A DNA stretch of 8,592 nucleotides from positions 1 through 8,592 of the forward strand of contig JACQEF010000038.1 of NCBI GenBank assembly GCA_016200745.1, in the 5' to 3' direction. The DNA is from Chloroflexota bacterium. GTDB lineage: Bacteria; Chloroflexota; Limnocylindria; Limnocylindrales; CSP1-4. The translations under genes and the position numbers were made by a program. The notes beneath the pieces were generated by a model. It was given only the letters and a program-made list of their open reading frames with translations. It did not search any database and was not told the DNA's origin. Of this stretch, positions 1 through 7,422 are shown piece by piece; position 1 is the stretch's first letter, and each line of letters starts with the position of its first letter.

Positions 1-1782
<1,782 letters not shown>

Positions 1783-1786
<4 letters not shown>

Positions 1787-2214
1787 CCGCCGCCCCGGAT
1801 CTGCTGAAGGATGTCCGGCGGGATCGTCTCGCCGGGCTTGAGGGGCTGGTAGACCGCGGAGTGCTTGATCAGGACTTCGTCTGCCGAGAAAGCGCCGGGC
1901 GCTGTCGATCGTCCGACGAGGACCACTCCGACGCCGTCGCGGAAGAGCGCGGTCGGCAGGAACCGACTCGTGACTGCCTCGGTCGTCTGGCCATCCGAGA
2001 GCCGGAACGACAGGACGCCGCTGGCGCGGTCGTAGCTCACCGAGCCGCCGACGACGATCCCGTACAGCCGGACCGGTCCATCGACCGGCTTTGCGGCGAG
2101 CTCGGTCGGCGTCACATAGTAGACAACGGCGTTCGTGGCCACCAGGCCACCGAGCGCGACGAGCGCCGCCAGGACCAATCCGAGCCCGATGATTGTCGCC
2201 GGCCGGAGGCGCAT
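1783..2214 (-). CDS. ccmE: Periplasmic-type heme chaperone CcmE
   Basis: CcmE binds heme covalently after CcmC/CcmD load it, and passes it to CcmF. The product is 143 aa, close to the family's usual 140-160. Residues 8-29 form an N-terminal membrane anchor, followed by the typical YYVTPTEL at 32-39 and a beta-rich OB-fold domain. The heme-binding histidine is H118 in VLIKHSAVYQP, with the conserved tyrosine at Y122. The usual LAKHDExYxP motif is changed here, with Ser-Ala-Val where Asp-Glu-X normally follows the histidine. The frame stays open upstream to 2418, but the ATG at 2214 is chosen because it gives a normal CcmE N-terminus, overlaps the ccmD stop (TGATG) and has AAGG a few bases upstream. 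Its stop overlaps the ccmF start (ATGA). Confidence 0.95.
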
Positions 2215-2384
2215 CACAGGCCTTGCGGCTGGGTCCGTGTCTCCGTCCCGGCGGTCCGCCGTGCGTCGATCGCCGCGCGGGCCGAGCGCGCCGCGCGGAG
2301 GCGGCGGACCAGCATTGCCGCGTACGCGCTGACCGCTCCGAGCGCCGCGAGGTAGGCGCCCGAGACGAAGATGAGGTCGTTCAC
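2214..2384 (-). CDS. ccmD: Small heme exporter protein CcmD
   Basis: CcmD is a short single-pass membrane protein that works with CcmC in releasing heme-loaded CcmE. This 56-aa frame starts with GTG at 2384, which overlaps the ccmC stop as GTGA, and ends with TGA at 2216-2214, sharing one base with the ccmE ATG. It begins M-N-D-L-I-F-V-S-G-A-Y-L, followed by a hydrophobic stretch up to about residue 27. A basic cytoplasmic tail with LVRRLRAAR then follows, which is the usual CcmD layout: one helix, then a charged tail. Sequence conservation in this family is weak, so the call rests on size, topology, exact overlaps on both sides and position between ccmC and ccmE. The N-terminal phrase YLAALGAVSAY fits the family pattern. 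Confidence 0.87.
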   Translation of the reverse strand: MNDLIFVSGAYLAALGAVSAYAAMLVRRLRAARSARAAIDARRTAGTETRTQPQGL

Positions 2385-3064
2385 GACGGCATGAGCAGCG
2401 CCTGCTCGGCCTCGTCACGCGCCCGCTCGAGCTCGAGTCGCCGGTTGAGCAGGTACAGGAAGAGCAGGGAGAAGGCGAGGACGCTGGCCAGCAGTTCCCC
2501 GAGCAGCATGTGGTCGATGGTCGGATCGCCCGGTCGGACGATCGTCGGAGGTTGGTGCAGGCTCCGCCACCAGGTCACGGAGAAATGGACGATGGGAACG
2601 TTCGCGAAGCCCACGATCCCGATGACCGCGCCGGCCCGTGCTCGCCGGTCCCGATCGACGATCGACCCGCGGATGAGGATGTAACCCGCGTAGATCACCA
2701 GGAGCAGGGCGGTCGTCGTCAGCCGAGGATCCCAGTCCCACCAGACCCCCCAGGTCGCCTTGCCCCAGATCGAACCGGTCACGATCGCCACGGCGGTGAA
2801 GACGAGACCGACCTCGGCACTGGACGCGGCCAGCCGATCGGCCGCGAGGTCGCGCCGCCACAAGTAGCGGACGCTCGCCGCAAACGTGATGAAAAAGGCG
2901 AGATACGCGATCCAGGCCGACGGGACGTGGACATACATGATGCGCTGCACCTGACCCTGCAGCCGGTCGGCCGGAACGACGAACAGACCGACGACCACGA
3001 CCGCGACGACGGCGATCAATGCGGTCCAGGCCGGTGGGTCGATGAGGCGCTGGCGCATCGTCAT
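2381..3064 (-). CDS. ccmC: Heme transporter/heme-handling protein CcmC
   Basis: CcmC is a multi-pass membrane protein that presents heme to CcmE for covalent attachment. The product is 227 aa, near the usual 220-245. The tryptophan-rich motif WGKATWGVWWDWD is at residues 100-112. The two external heme-ligand histidines match H46 (in YVHVPSAW) and H160 (in VHFSVTWWRSLHQ), equivalent to H60 and H184 of E. coli CcmC. About six hydrophobic segments can be seen. The ATG at 3064 overlaps the ccmB stop (ATGA); a second in-frame Met at 3058 is a possible alternative. The C-terminus (ELERARDEAEQALLMPS) is charged and probably cytoplasmic. The gene looks intact. Confidence 0.97.
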   Translation of the reverse strand: MTMRQRLIDPPAWTALIAVVAVVVVGLFVVPADRLQGQVQRIMYVHVPSAWIAYLAFFITFAASVRYLWRRDLAADRLAASSAEVGLVFTAVAIVTGSIWGKATWGVWWDWDPRLTTTALLLVIYAGYILIRGSIVDRDRRARAGAVIGIVGFANVPIVHFSVTWWRSLHQPPTIVRPGDPTIDHMLLGELLASVLAFSLLFLYLLNRRLELERARDEAEQALLMPS

Positions 3065-3732
3065 TCGAGGGCGGCTCCATGTTCATAGGTGAGAAGCCCG
3101 AGACCGCCGAACAGCGCCGCCTGGGCGGCGAGGAGGCCGAACCACGGCAGGCTGGCGTCGACGGTCCCCGCCACGAGCGCGCCCGTTGCCTGGGAGGCCG
3201 CGAGCAGGGTCGGGGCGAGCAGCGGGAGCAGGGCGACAGGCAGGAGCAACACGCGCTGGCTGTTGCCGCCCACGGTGCTCGTCACGACGACCACGCCGGC
3301 GGCCAGGGCGATGCTGGCGATCAAGGCCAGCGGAATGAGGGCAACCGCCACCGGCGAAGGGTCGATGTTGAGAAGGACCACGGCCGTGCCGAGCAATGCC
3401 AGGGAAATGGTCCAGAGCATCAGTGTGAGTGCCATGATCTTGCCGGCAAAGATCGCTCGCCGGTCTCGAACTGACAGCCACAGGACGGCGAATGCGTCGT
3501 CGGATCGATCGATGCGGTCGAGGCGTTCCCCGACCGTGATCGCCGCATACACAATCGACAGCCACGCGAGTCCGGGCGCGATCGCACGCAGGCGCGCAGT
3601 GTCCGGGCCGGCCGCCAGCCCGGTGACGACCAGGCCCACGAGCCCGAGGGTGAGCGCCCCTGCGACCGAGGCGGGCGAGCGGAGCTCGATTCGTACATCT
3701 TTCATCGCCAGCGCCGCGACGTCACCCAACAT
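3061..3732 (-). CDS. ccmB: Heme exporter membrane subunit CcmB
   Basis: CcmB is the membrane partner of the CcmA ATPase; the CcmAB ABC complex, acting with CcmC, is needed for release of heme-charged CcmE. The 223-aa product has the family opening KDVRIELRSP (residues 11-20) and APGLAWLSIVYAAITVGERL (52-71), followed by a loop ending in DRRAIFAGK. Hydrophobic segments run from there to the C-terminus, giving about six membrane helices. The frame is open to an ATG at 3750, but I chose the ATG at 3732. GAGG lies six bases before it, while nothing resembling a ribosome binding site precedes 3750. This start overlaps the 3' end of ccmA by 11 bases. The stop overlaps the ccmC start (ATGA). Confidence 0.93.
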   Translation of the reverse strand: MLGDVAALAMKDVRIELRSPASVAGALTLGLVGLVVTGLAAGPDTARLRAIAPGLAWLSIVYAAITVGERLDRIDRSDDAFAVLWLSVRDRRAIFAGKIMALTLMLWTISLALLGTAVVLLNIDPSPVAVALIPLALIASIALAAGVVVVTSTVGGNSQRVLLLPVALLPLLAPTLLAASQATGALVAGTVDASLPWFGLLAAQAALFGGLGLLTYEHGAALE

Positions 3733-4408
3733 CGATCGCCTCGATGCCATCTGACGGGGATGTCACGGAACGCAGGACGCGGCCGTCGACCAGGGCCAAG
3801 GTCTGATCTGCGATCGCACGCAGGCGAGCATCGGACGGCGCCGCTGCGATGATGAGACAGCCCGCGCGGATTGCCTCACCGAACAGCTCGAGGACCGCCG
3901 CCGCCCCTGCATCATCGAGCGCTCCGAGTGGTTCATCGAGGACGAGGACCTCCGGTCCCGAGGCGAACGCCCGCGCCAGTGCCACGCGTCGCCGCATACC
4001 GGCCGAGAGCCGGCCGCAGGAAACGCCAGCCACCGATCCCGCACCGATCCTCTCCAGCACGGCCAGTCCGCCCATCGGGTCCGTGTGCGCGAGGCGCGCG
4101 GCCAGCATCAGGTGCTCGAACGGCGTCAGCCCGTCGTAGAGGCCCGATGCGTGTCCGACGTGAGCGATCCGTGGCCGCCCGGGAGCGCTACCGCCTGTCC
4201 AGCGAACCGCTCCCGCGGTGGGCGACGTCAGGCCGGCGACGACGCGGAGGAACGTCGATTTGCCGGACCCGTTGGCTCCGATCGCGAGAACGAACTGCCC
4301 CTCGCTCGCGCTGAAATCAAGCTGCCACAACGCCACGGTCGTGCCGAACAGCTTGGACACGTGGCGCACCTCGAGGCGCAGATGGGTGCGGGGCAGGTCG
4401 CGCAGCAT
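3722..4408 (-). CDS. ccmA: Heme exporter ATPase CcmA
   Basis: CcmA is the ATP-hydrolysing subunit of the CcmAB complex and the first gene of this operon. With the start at 4408 the product is 228 aa, near the family's usual 200-215. Walker A is GANGSGKST (44-52), the signature is LSAGMRRR (134-141), Walker B is VLVLDEP (154-160) with catalytic Glu159, and a D-loop follows. HVGHASGLYDGLTPFEHL (83-100) is the hallmark CcmA region in which GH replaces the ABC Q-loop. Unusually, the H-loop histidine is not seen: CLIIAAAPSD (184-193) has proline where TTH is expected. The frame stays open to 4504, but that extension runs through the candidate promoter and is rich in Arg and Pro, so ATG 4408 is preferred. 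Identification is firm; the start is less certain. Confidence 0.93.
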   Translation of the reverse strand: MLRDLPRTHLRLEVRHVSKLFGTTVALWQLDFSASEGQFVLAIGANGSGKSTFLRVVAGLTSPTAGAVRWTGGSAPGRPRIAHVGHASGLYDGLTPFEHLMLAARLAHTDPMGGLAVLERIGAGSVAGVSCGRLSAGMRRRVALARAFASGPEVLVLDEPLGALDDAGAAAVLELFGEAIRAGCLIIAAAPSDARLRAIADQTLALVDGRVLRSVTSPSDGIEAIDVG

Positions 4409-4442
4409 CGGGAGCCAAGCCTCGGTAGGACGACGAGGCCGT

Positions 4443-4448
4443 AGTATA
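4443..4448 (-). promoter_or_regulatory. Candidate -10 box (TATACT) for the ccm operon
   Basis: TATACT on the minus strand matches the sigma-70 -10 consensus at five of six positions and stands out in very GC-rich surroundings. Transcription would start near 4436, giving a leader of about 28 bases before the ccmA ATG at 4408. I see no convincing -35 hexamer 16-18 bases upstream (GC-rich there). It supports the shorter ccmA start, since the longer reading frame would begin upstream of the box. Confidence 0.45.
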
Positions 4449-4551
4449 TCGGCGGCGGGCTCGATGCCCCGACGTTGCCCCCTCGCGACCGCTTCGCCGA
4501 CCACGGCCGAGTTGCGGTGGGCAGCCGGTCAGGACAACGCCGACAGACCGC

Positions 4552-4707
4552 TCACGTGGCAGGCGAGGGCGACAACGGAACTGGCTGCCACGGGCACCAC
4601 TCCCGCGGGTGGCGCGAGTTATCCGTGAGCGCCGTTCCGTCTGCGAAGGCGACGAGCGTGCCCAACGTGGCGACGATGACTGCGGGCCGCATCCGACCGA
4701 CTGTCAT
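4552..4707 (-). pseudogene. Possible N-terminal remnant of a BlaR1/M56-type membrane protein
   Basis: A 51-codon frame starts at ATG 4707, overlapping the stop of the BlaI-like remnant as ATGA. BlaI-type repressors are often coupled in this way to a downstream M56 (BlaR1-like) membrane peptidase. The first 25 residues include a hydrophobic stretch (PAVIVATLGTLVAFA) like a first membrane helix. The frame then turns into charged and Pro-rich sequence and stops at 4554-4552. A neighbouring frame in the same stretch reads as another hydrophobic segment (VAASSVVALACHVSGLSALS) before its own stop. This suggests a frameshift in a membrane protein gene followed by truncation. No zinc-binding HExxH motif is present. 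The identity rests on context and hydrophobicity only. Confidence 0.3.
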
Positions 4708-5083
4708 CGTGATCGACGTTTCGCCAAGGCGAACAGCTGGTCTCGGAGCTCGGGATCGGCATTCGCCAGTCGCGCGGCGAACTGCCGCAGGCCCGAGGTT
4801 CCGGAACGGTCCATCAGCTCGTCGTCCGCCCGTGGGCTCATGGTCTCCAGCAGGGCACCCTCGTCGCTTGCGGGGCGATACACGAATCGACGCCCGCGCT
4901 TCTCACGCACGAGCAGCCATCGCTCGACCGTCGGACCATGATCGTCATCGCCGTCGTGTACGCGAGCAGTCGGTTGCGCTCGACGTTCAGCGCATCAACG
5001 ACGGTCGACACGGTGGTTGCCGGGCGCCCGTGGTGCGGCTCATCGCGACGAAGGCCAGCATGCAGCTGGTCGGCGGACTGCAA
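4704..5083 (-). pseudogene. Decayed BlaI/MecI/CopY-family transcriptional repressor
   Basis: BlaI/MecI/CopY proteins are small winged-helix repressors of beta-lactamase, copper or related operons, about 120-130 aa long. From ATG 5083 one frame carries GRPATTVSTVVDALNVERN followed by LLAYTTAMTIMVR (down to about 4931), matching the family's recognition-helix region (VREVxxAL...LAYTTVMTxMxRL). The continuation lies in another frame from about 4928: WLLVREKRGRRFVYRPASDE, which matches the wing (LxREKxGRxFxYRP). It then runs through a C-terminal dimerization-like tail to TGA at 4706-4704. A single missing base near 4929-4930 explains the switch; restoring it would give VRLVERWLLVREK. The N-terminal part, where LGxLExxVMxxLW is expected, is also eroded (LHAGLRRDEPHHG) and about three residues short. 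This makes true decay likelier than one sequencing error. Confidence 0.7.
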
Positions 5084-5147
5084 GGTACGACGCCCGAGCA
5101 GTACGGACAGGCCAGCCGCATGCCCTGATCATCGATCTCTCAGGCGA

Positions 5148-5169
5148 CATTCACCTGGCGTTAAGCTTC
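5148..5169 (+). promoter_or_regulatory. Direct repeat with 11-bp period, OmpR/PhoB-type operator candidate
   Basis: CATTCACCTGG (5148-5158) is followed directly by CGTTAAGCTTC (5159-5169); the units match at six of eleven positions. A weaker third unit (CTCTCAGGCGA, 5137-5147) keeps the TCA-like core in register at 5140, 5151 and 5162. An 11-bp period is the usual spacing for OmpR/PhoB-class regulators binding head to tail, and TTCACC resembles the core of actinobacterial PHO boxes. The site lies upstream of the two-component operon, so autoregulation by RR1 or RR2 is plausible. It could also act on the decayed leftward operon. The low identity keeps confidence modest. Confidence 0.35.
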
Positions 5170-5185
5170 GGCGGCCAGATTGGGA

Positions 5186-5191
5186 CATACT
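5186..5191 (+). promoter_or_regulatory. Possible -10 box (CATACT) of the two-component operon
   Basis: CATACT matches the -10 consensus at four of six positions and sits 16 bases after the 11-bp repeats. No TTGACA-like -35 is found at normal spacing, as is common for promoters that depend on an OmpR/PhoB-type activator. Transcription would start near 5198, giving a leader of about 138 bases before RR1. Confidence 0.3.
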
Positions 5192-5213
5192 CTCCAGAGT
5201 TTGAGGTTCGTCC

Positions 5214-5339
5214 ATGCGGCTTCCGTCTCAGCGCCCGGGCCAGGCTCCGCGCTCCACGATGCCGTCGGCGTTGGCCGACGTGTTGGTGACGAGCTTGACG
5301 CCCGAGATCACCACCTCATGGAGGTGTGAGCCGTCATGA
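5214..5339 (+). CDS. Candidate 41-codon leader ORF coupled to RR1
   Basis: An ATG at 5214 is preceded by GAGG at 5203-5206 (7-base spacing), a good Shine-Dalgarno. The frame runs 41 codons to TGA at 5337-5339, overlapping the RR1 ATG (5336-5338) as ATGA, the same junction used between other genes of this operon. The product begins MRLPSQRPGQAPRST and contains ALADVLVTSLTPEITT. I recognise no family, and it has no signal peptide or membrane segment. Its codons run through both hairpins of the leader, so its translation could open the structure covering the RR1 Shine-Dalgarno. It may be a leader peptide, a coupling ORF or chance. Confidence 0.35.
   Translation: MRLPSQRPGQAPRSTMPSALADVLVTSLTPEITTSWRCEPS
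5263..5280 (+). other. GC-rich hairpin in the two-component operon leader
   Basis: CGTCGGC (5263-5269) pairs perfectly with GCCGACG (5274-5280) around a four-base GTTG loop. No run of T follows, so it does not look like an intrinsic terminator. It lies inside the candidate leader ORF, 56 bases upstream of RR1. Confidence 0.4.
5312..5326 (+). promoter_or_regulatory. Hairpin covering the RR1 Shine-Dalgarno
   Basis: CACCTC (5312-5317) is complementary to GAGGTG (5321-5326) with a three-base ATG loop. The right arm contains most of GGAGG (5320-5324), the only good ribosome binding site before the RR1 ATG at 5336. Folded, the stem would hide this site. The left arm resembles the anti-Shine-Dalgarno of 16S rRNA, so complementarity to GGAGG is partly automatic, but two such arms three bases apart are uncommon. 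Confidence 0.45.
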
Positions 5340-6016
5340 GCGACTCGACCCGCGTCCTCGTCATCGACGATGATCCGAAGATCCGGACGGTCGTCCGCCG
5401 CGGCCTGGCCTACGAGGGCTACCGCGTGGTCGAGGCGGCCACGGGCGAGGAGGGTCTTGAGAAGGCCCGCGAGCACCTGCCCGACCTGGTCGTCCTCGAC
5501 ATCATGATGCCCGGCATCGACGGTCTCGAGGTGACCCGTCGCCTGCGTGCGGCCGGCGACGAGGTCGCGATCCTGATGCTCACGGCGAGGGACGAGGTCA
5601 AGGATCGCGTCGAAGGTCTCGAGAACGGTGCCGACGACTATCTCGTCAAGCCGTTCAGCTTCGAGGAGCTCCTCGCTCGTGTCCACGCCCTGCTCCGTCG
5701 CCGGGCCGCTCCATCGGGCGAGGTGCTTCGGTTTGCCGATCTCGAGCTCGACATCGACGCACGCGAGGCGAGACGGGCAGGGCGGACGATCGACCTGACG
5801 ACGACCGAGTTCAGCCTGCTGCTGCTGCTGCTGCGCCACCCGCGCAAGGTGCTGACCCGCGACGTGATCATGGAGCACGTCTGGTCGTATGACTTCGAAG
5901 GCGAGTCGAACGTCCTCGAGGTCTATGTTCGGTACCTGCGCAACAAGCTCGAGGCAAACGGCGAGCCCCGCCTCATCCACACGATCCGCGGCGCGGGCTA
6001 CGTCCTCAAAGAGTGA
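5336..6016 (+). CDS. OmpR/PhoB-family response regulator (RR1)
   Basis: This is a cytoplasmic two-component regulator of 226 aa, the normal OmpR/PhoB-class length. It is phosphorylated on aspartate, presumably by the adjacent HK1, and then binds DNA. The receiver domain (about 6-120) has the acidic pocket D11-D12, phospho-acceptor D55 in LVVLDIMMPG, switch residues T83 and Y102, and K105 in YLVKPFS. The winged-helix domain (about 130-225) contains TTTEFSLLLLLLRHP, the recognition helix region SNVLEVYVRYLRNKLE and the wing IHTIRGAGYVL. It resembles the MprA/TcrA-like subgroup, but I cannot assign a stimulus. The ATG at 5336 has GGAGG 11 bases upstream. The stop overlaps the GTG of HK1 (GTGA). 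An (CTG)6 run at 5816-5833 encodes the Leu stretch. Confidence 0.96.
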   Translation: MSDSTRVLVIDDDPKIRTVVRRGLAYEGYRVVEAATGEEGLEKAREHLPDLVVLDIMMPGIDGLEVTRRLRAAGDEVAILMLTARDEVKDRVEGLENGADDYLVKPFSFEELLARVHALLRRRAAPSGEVLRFADLELDIDAREARRAGRTIDLTTTEFSLLLLLLRHPRKVLTRDVIMEHVWSYDFEGESNVLEVYVRYLRNKLEANGEPRLIHTIRGAGYVLKE

Positions 6017-7422
6017 GGCCCGTCTCTCGACGACCGTCGATCCGGGCCCGGCTCGCATTCATCTATACCGGGCTCCTCGCGGCGGCCCTCGTCGCATTCG
6101 GCTCGGGAATGTATCTCGTCCTGCGTGCGCAACTCGAATCCTCGTTCAACGCCGGCCTTCTGGCAAACGCGGAGCACGCCGCCGGCGCATTCGCCCAGGA
6201 TGCGGACGCCAGCCGGCGTCTTGTACCGACCGAGCGCCTCATCAGGCAGTTCGCGTCGACCGGGGGCCGTGTCGTCGTCCTCGATACCAACGGTGTGGAG
6301 CTCGCTGACTCGGCCCCGGCCGGCAGTCCCGCGCTATCGATCAACCCCGAGGACCTGGCGGCCGCGGATCGTCACGGCCACGAAATCAGTGAGTTCGCCG
6401 CGAGCGGCGACATCCTTCGCCTCACCGTCGAGCCCGTCAACCTTCCGGACGGCACCCGAGTGGGTTACGTGGCCTGGGCCGACTCGACGCGGTCGCTGCG
6501 CGATCTCCTGACCACGGTGAGCGTCGCGCTCGTCTTCGGCGGCGCTGCGGTCATCGGACTCGCGCTCGTCGGTGGCCTGGTCCTGGCTCGGCGAGCCCTG
6601 GCTCCGGTCTCGGACGTCACCGAGACCGCCCGCGCGATCTCCCTGTCGGGGGACTTCGCCGCCCGAGTCGAGGCGGGCCGCCCGGGCGACGAGGTCGGCG
6701 AGCTGGCGGTCGCCTTCAACGAGATGCTCGCGGCACTCGAGCAGAATCACCAGGCCCTGCAGCGCTTTCTTGGCGACGCATCGCACCAGCTCCGAACGCC
6801 CCTGACGACGATCCGCGCCAACCTCGACCTTGCACAGCGATCGAATCTGCCGGACGGCGAGCGCGAGGAGATCCTCTCCGACGCACGCGATGAGGCCGAG
6901 CGGATGGGCCGGCTGATCGGCGATCTGCTGTCCCTCGCACGAGCTGAGTCGGGAGCTCGTCTCGACTTTGGCCCCGTCGAACTCGACGTTCTGCTGGTCG
7001 AGTCCGTTCGCCGCCAGCGCCAGGCCGCGCAACATGTCCGAATGAGTGTGGCGACCGTGGAGCCGGCGGTCGTGGATGGGGACCGCGACCGGCTGCGGGA
7101 GCTGTTTGGCATTCTCCTCGACAATGCGGCGCGCTACACGCCTGAAGGGGGTACCGTCGTCGCGGGGCTCGAGGTGCGGAACAGGCGCGCCGTCACCAGG
7201 ATCGAGGACACCGGCATCGGCCTCGACATTGCCGATCGTGATCGGCTCTTCGAGCGCCTCTACAGAGGCTCGCGCGCGCGCGAGATGCGACCGTCAGGGA
7301 CCGGCCTCGGCCTCGCGATCGCAAGCTGGATCGTCGAGTCGCATGCGGGAACGATCGAGCTGGGCAATCGGCCGGAGGGAGGCACGACGGTGGAAGTCAC
7401 CCTGCCCCTGCGCCAGCCATGA
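6013..7422 (+). CDS. Membrane sensor histidine kinase (HK1), HAMP-HisKA-HATPase
   Basis: HK1 is the sensor kinase presumed to phosphorylate RR1. It starts with GTG at 6013, overlapping the RR1 stop by four bases, and gives 469 aa. Membrane helix 1 is about residues 14-36, an outer sensor domain about 37-165, helix 2 about 168-191, and HAMP about 192-244. The HisKA domain has the phospho-accepting H258 in ASHQLRTPLTTI. The ATP-binding domain has the N-box N371 (LLDNAARYTP), G1 DTGIG (399-403), F-box FERLYRG and G2 GTGLGLAI (429-436). The residue after the histidine is Gln, where Glu or Asp is usual, a variant familiar in actinobacterial MprB/TcrY-like kinases. The sensor domain has no motif I recognise, so the signal is unknown. 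The stop overlaps RR2 (ATGA). Confidence 0.95.
   Translation: MRPVSRRPSIRARLAFIYTGLLAAALVAFGSGMYLVLRAQLESSFNAGLLANAEHAAGAFAQDADASRRLVPTERLIRQFASTGGRVVVLDTNGVELADSAPAGSPALSINPEDLAAADRHGHEISEFAASGDILRLTVEPVNLPDGTRVGYVAWADSTRSLRDLLTTVSVALVFGGAAVIGLALVGGLVLARRALAPVSDVTETARAISLSGDFAARVEAGRPGDEVGELAVAFNEMLAALEQNHQALQRFLGDASHQLRTPLTTIRANLDLAQRSNLPDGEREEILSDARDEAERMGRLIGDLLSLARAESGARLDFGPVELDVLLVESVRRQRQAAQHVRMSVATVEPAVVDGDRDRLRELFGILLDNAARYTPEGGTVVAGLEVRNRRAVTRIEDTGIGLDIADRDRLFERLYRGSRAREMRPSGTGLGLAIASWIVESHAGTIELGNRPEGGTTVEVTLPLRQP

Noticed and set aside
4409..4504. N-terminal extension of CcmA to an ATG at 4504
   Set aside because: It runs through the candidate TATACT promoter, adds 32 Arg/Pro-rich residues not expected for CcmA, and leaves the usual start region at 4408.
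4475..5128. 217-codon plus-strand frame across the region between the operons
   Set aside because: The product is Arg/Pro/Ser-rich without motifs, and the opposite strand shows conserved BlaI-family segments that explain the region better.
5263..5280. Hairpin as an intrinsic terminator
   Set aside because: No T-rich tract follows on the plus strand, and nothing resembling one precedes it for the minus strand.
5816..5833. (CTG)6 trinucleotide run in RR1
   Set aside because: It encodes the Leu-rich helix normal for this position in OmpR-type winged-helix domains without adding length, so it looks like codon preference rather than a meaningful repeat.
5228..6058. 276-codon minus-strand frame opposite RR1
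   Set aside because: It is antisense to a clear response regulator; long antisense frames are usual for such GC-rich codon use. It has no ribosome binding site or recognisable domain.
6334..7035. 233-codon minus-strand frame opposite HK1
   Set aside because: It is an antisense shadow of the HAMP and HisKA coding region, with no motif of its own.
7269..7284. 16-base palindrome of alternating CG in HK1
   Set aside because: It encodes an ordinary Arg/Ala-containing loop before the G2 box. It is likely a product of high GC, with no sign of a regulatory role inside the gene.
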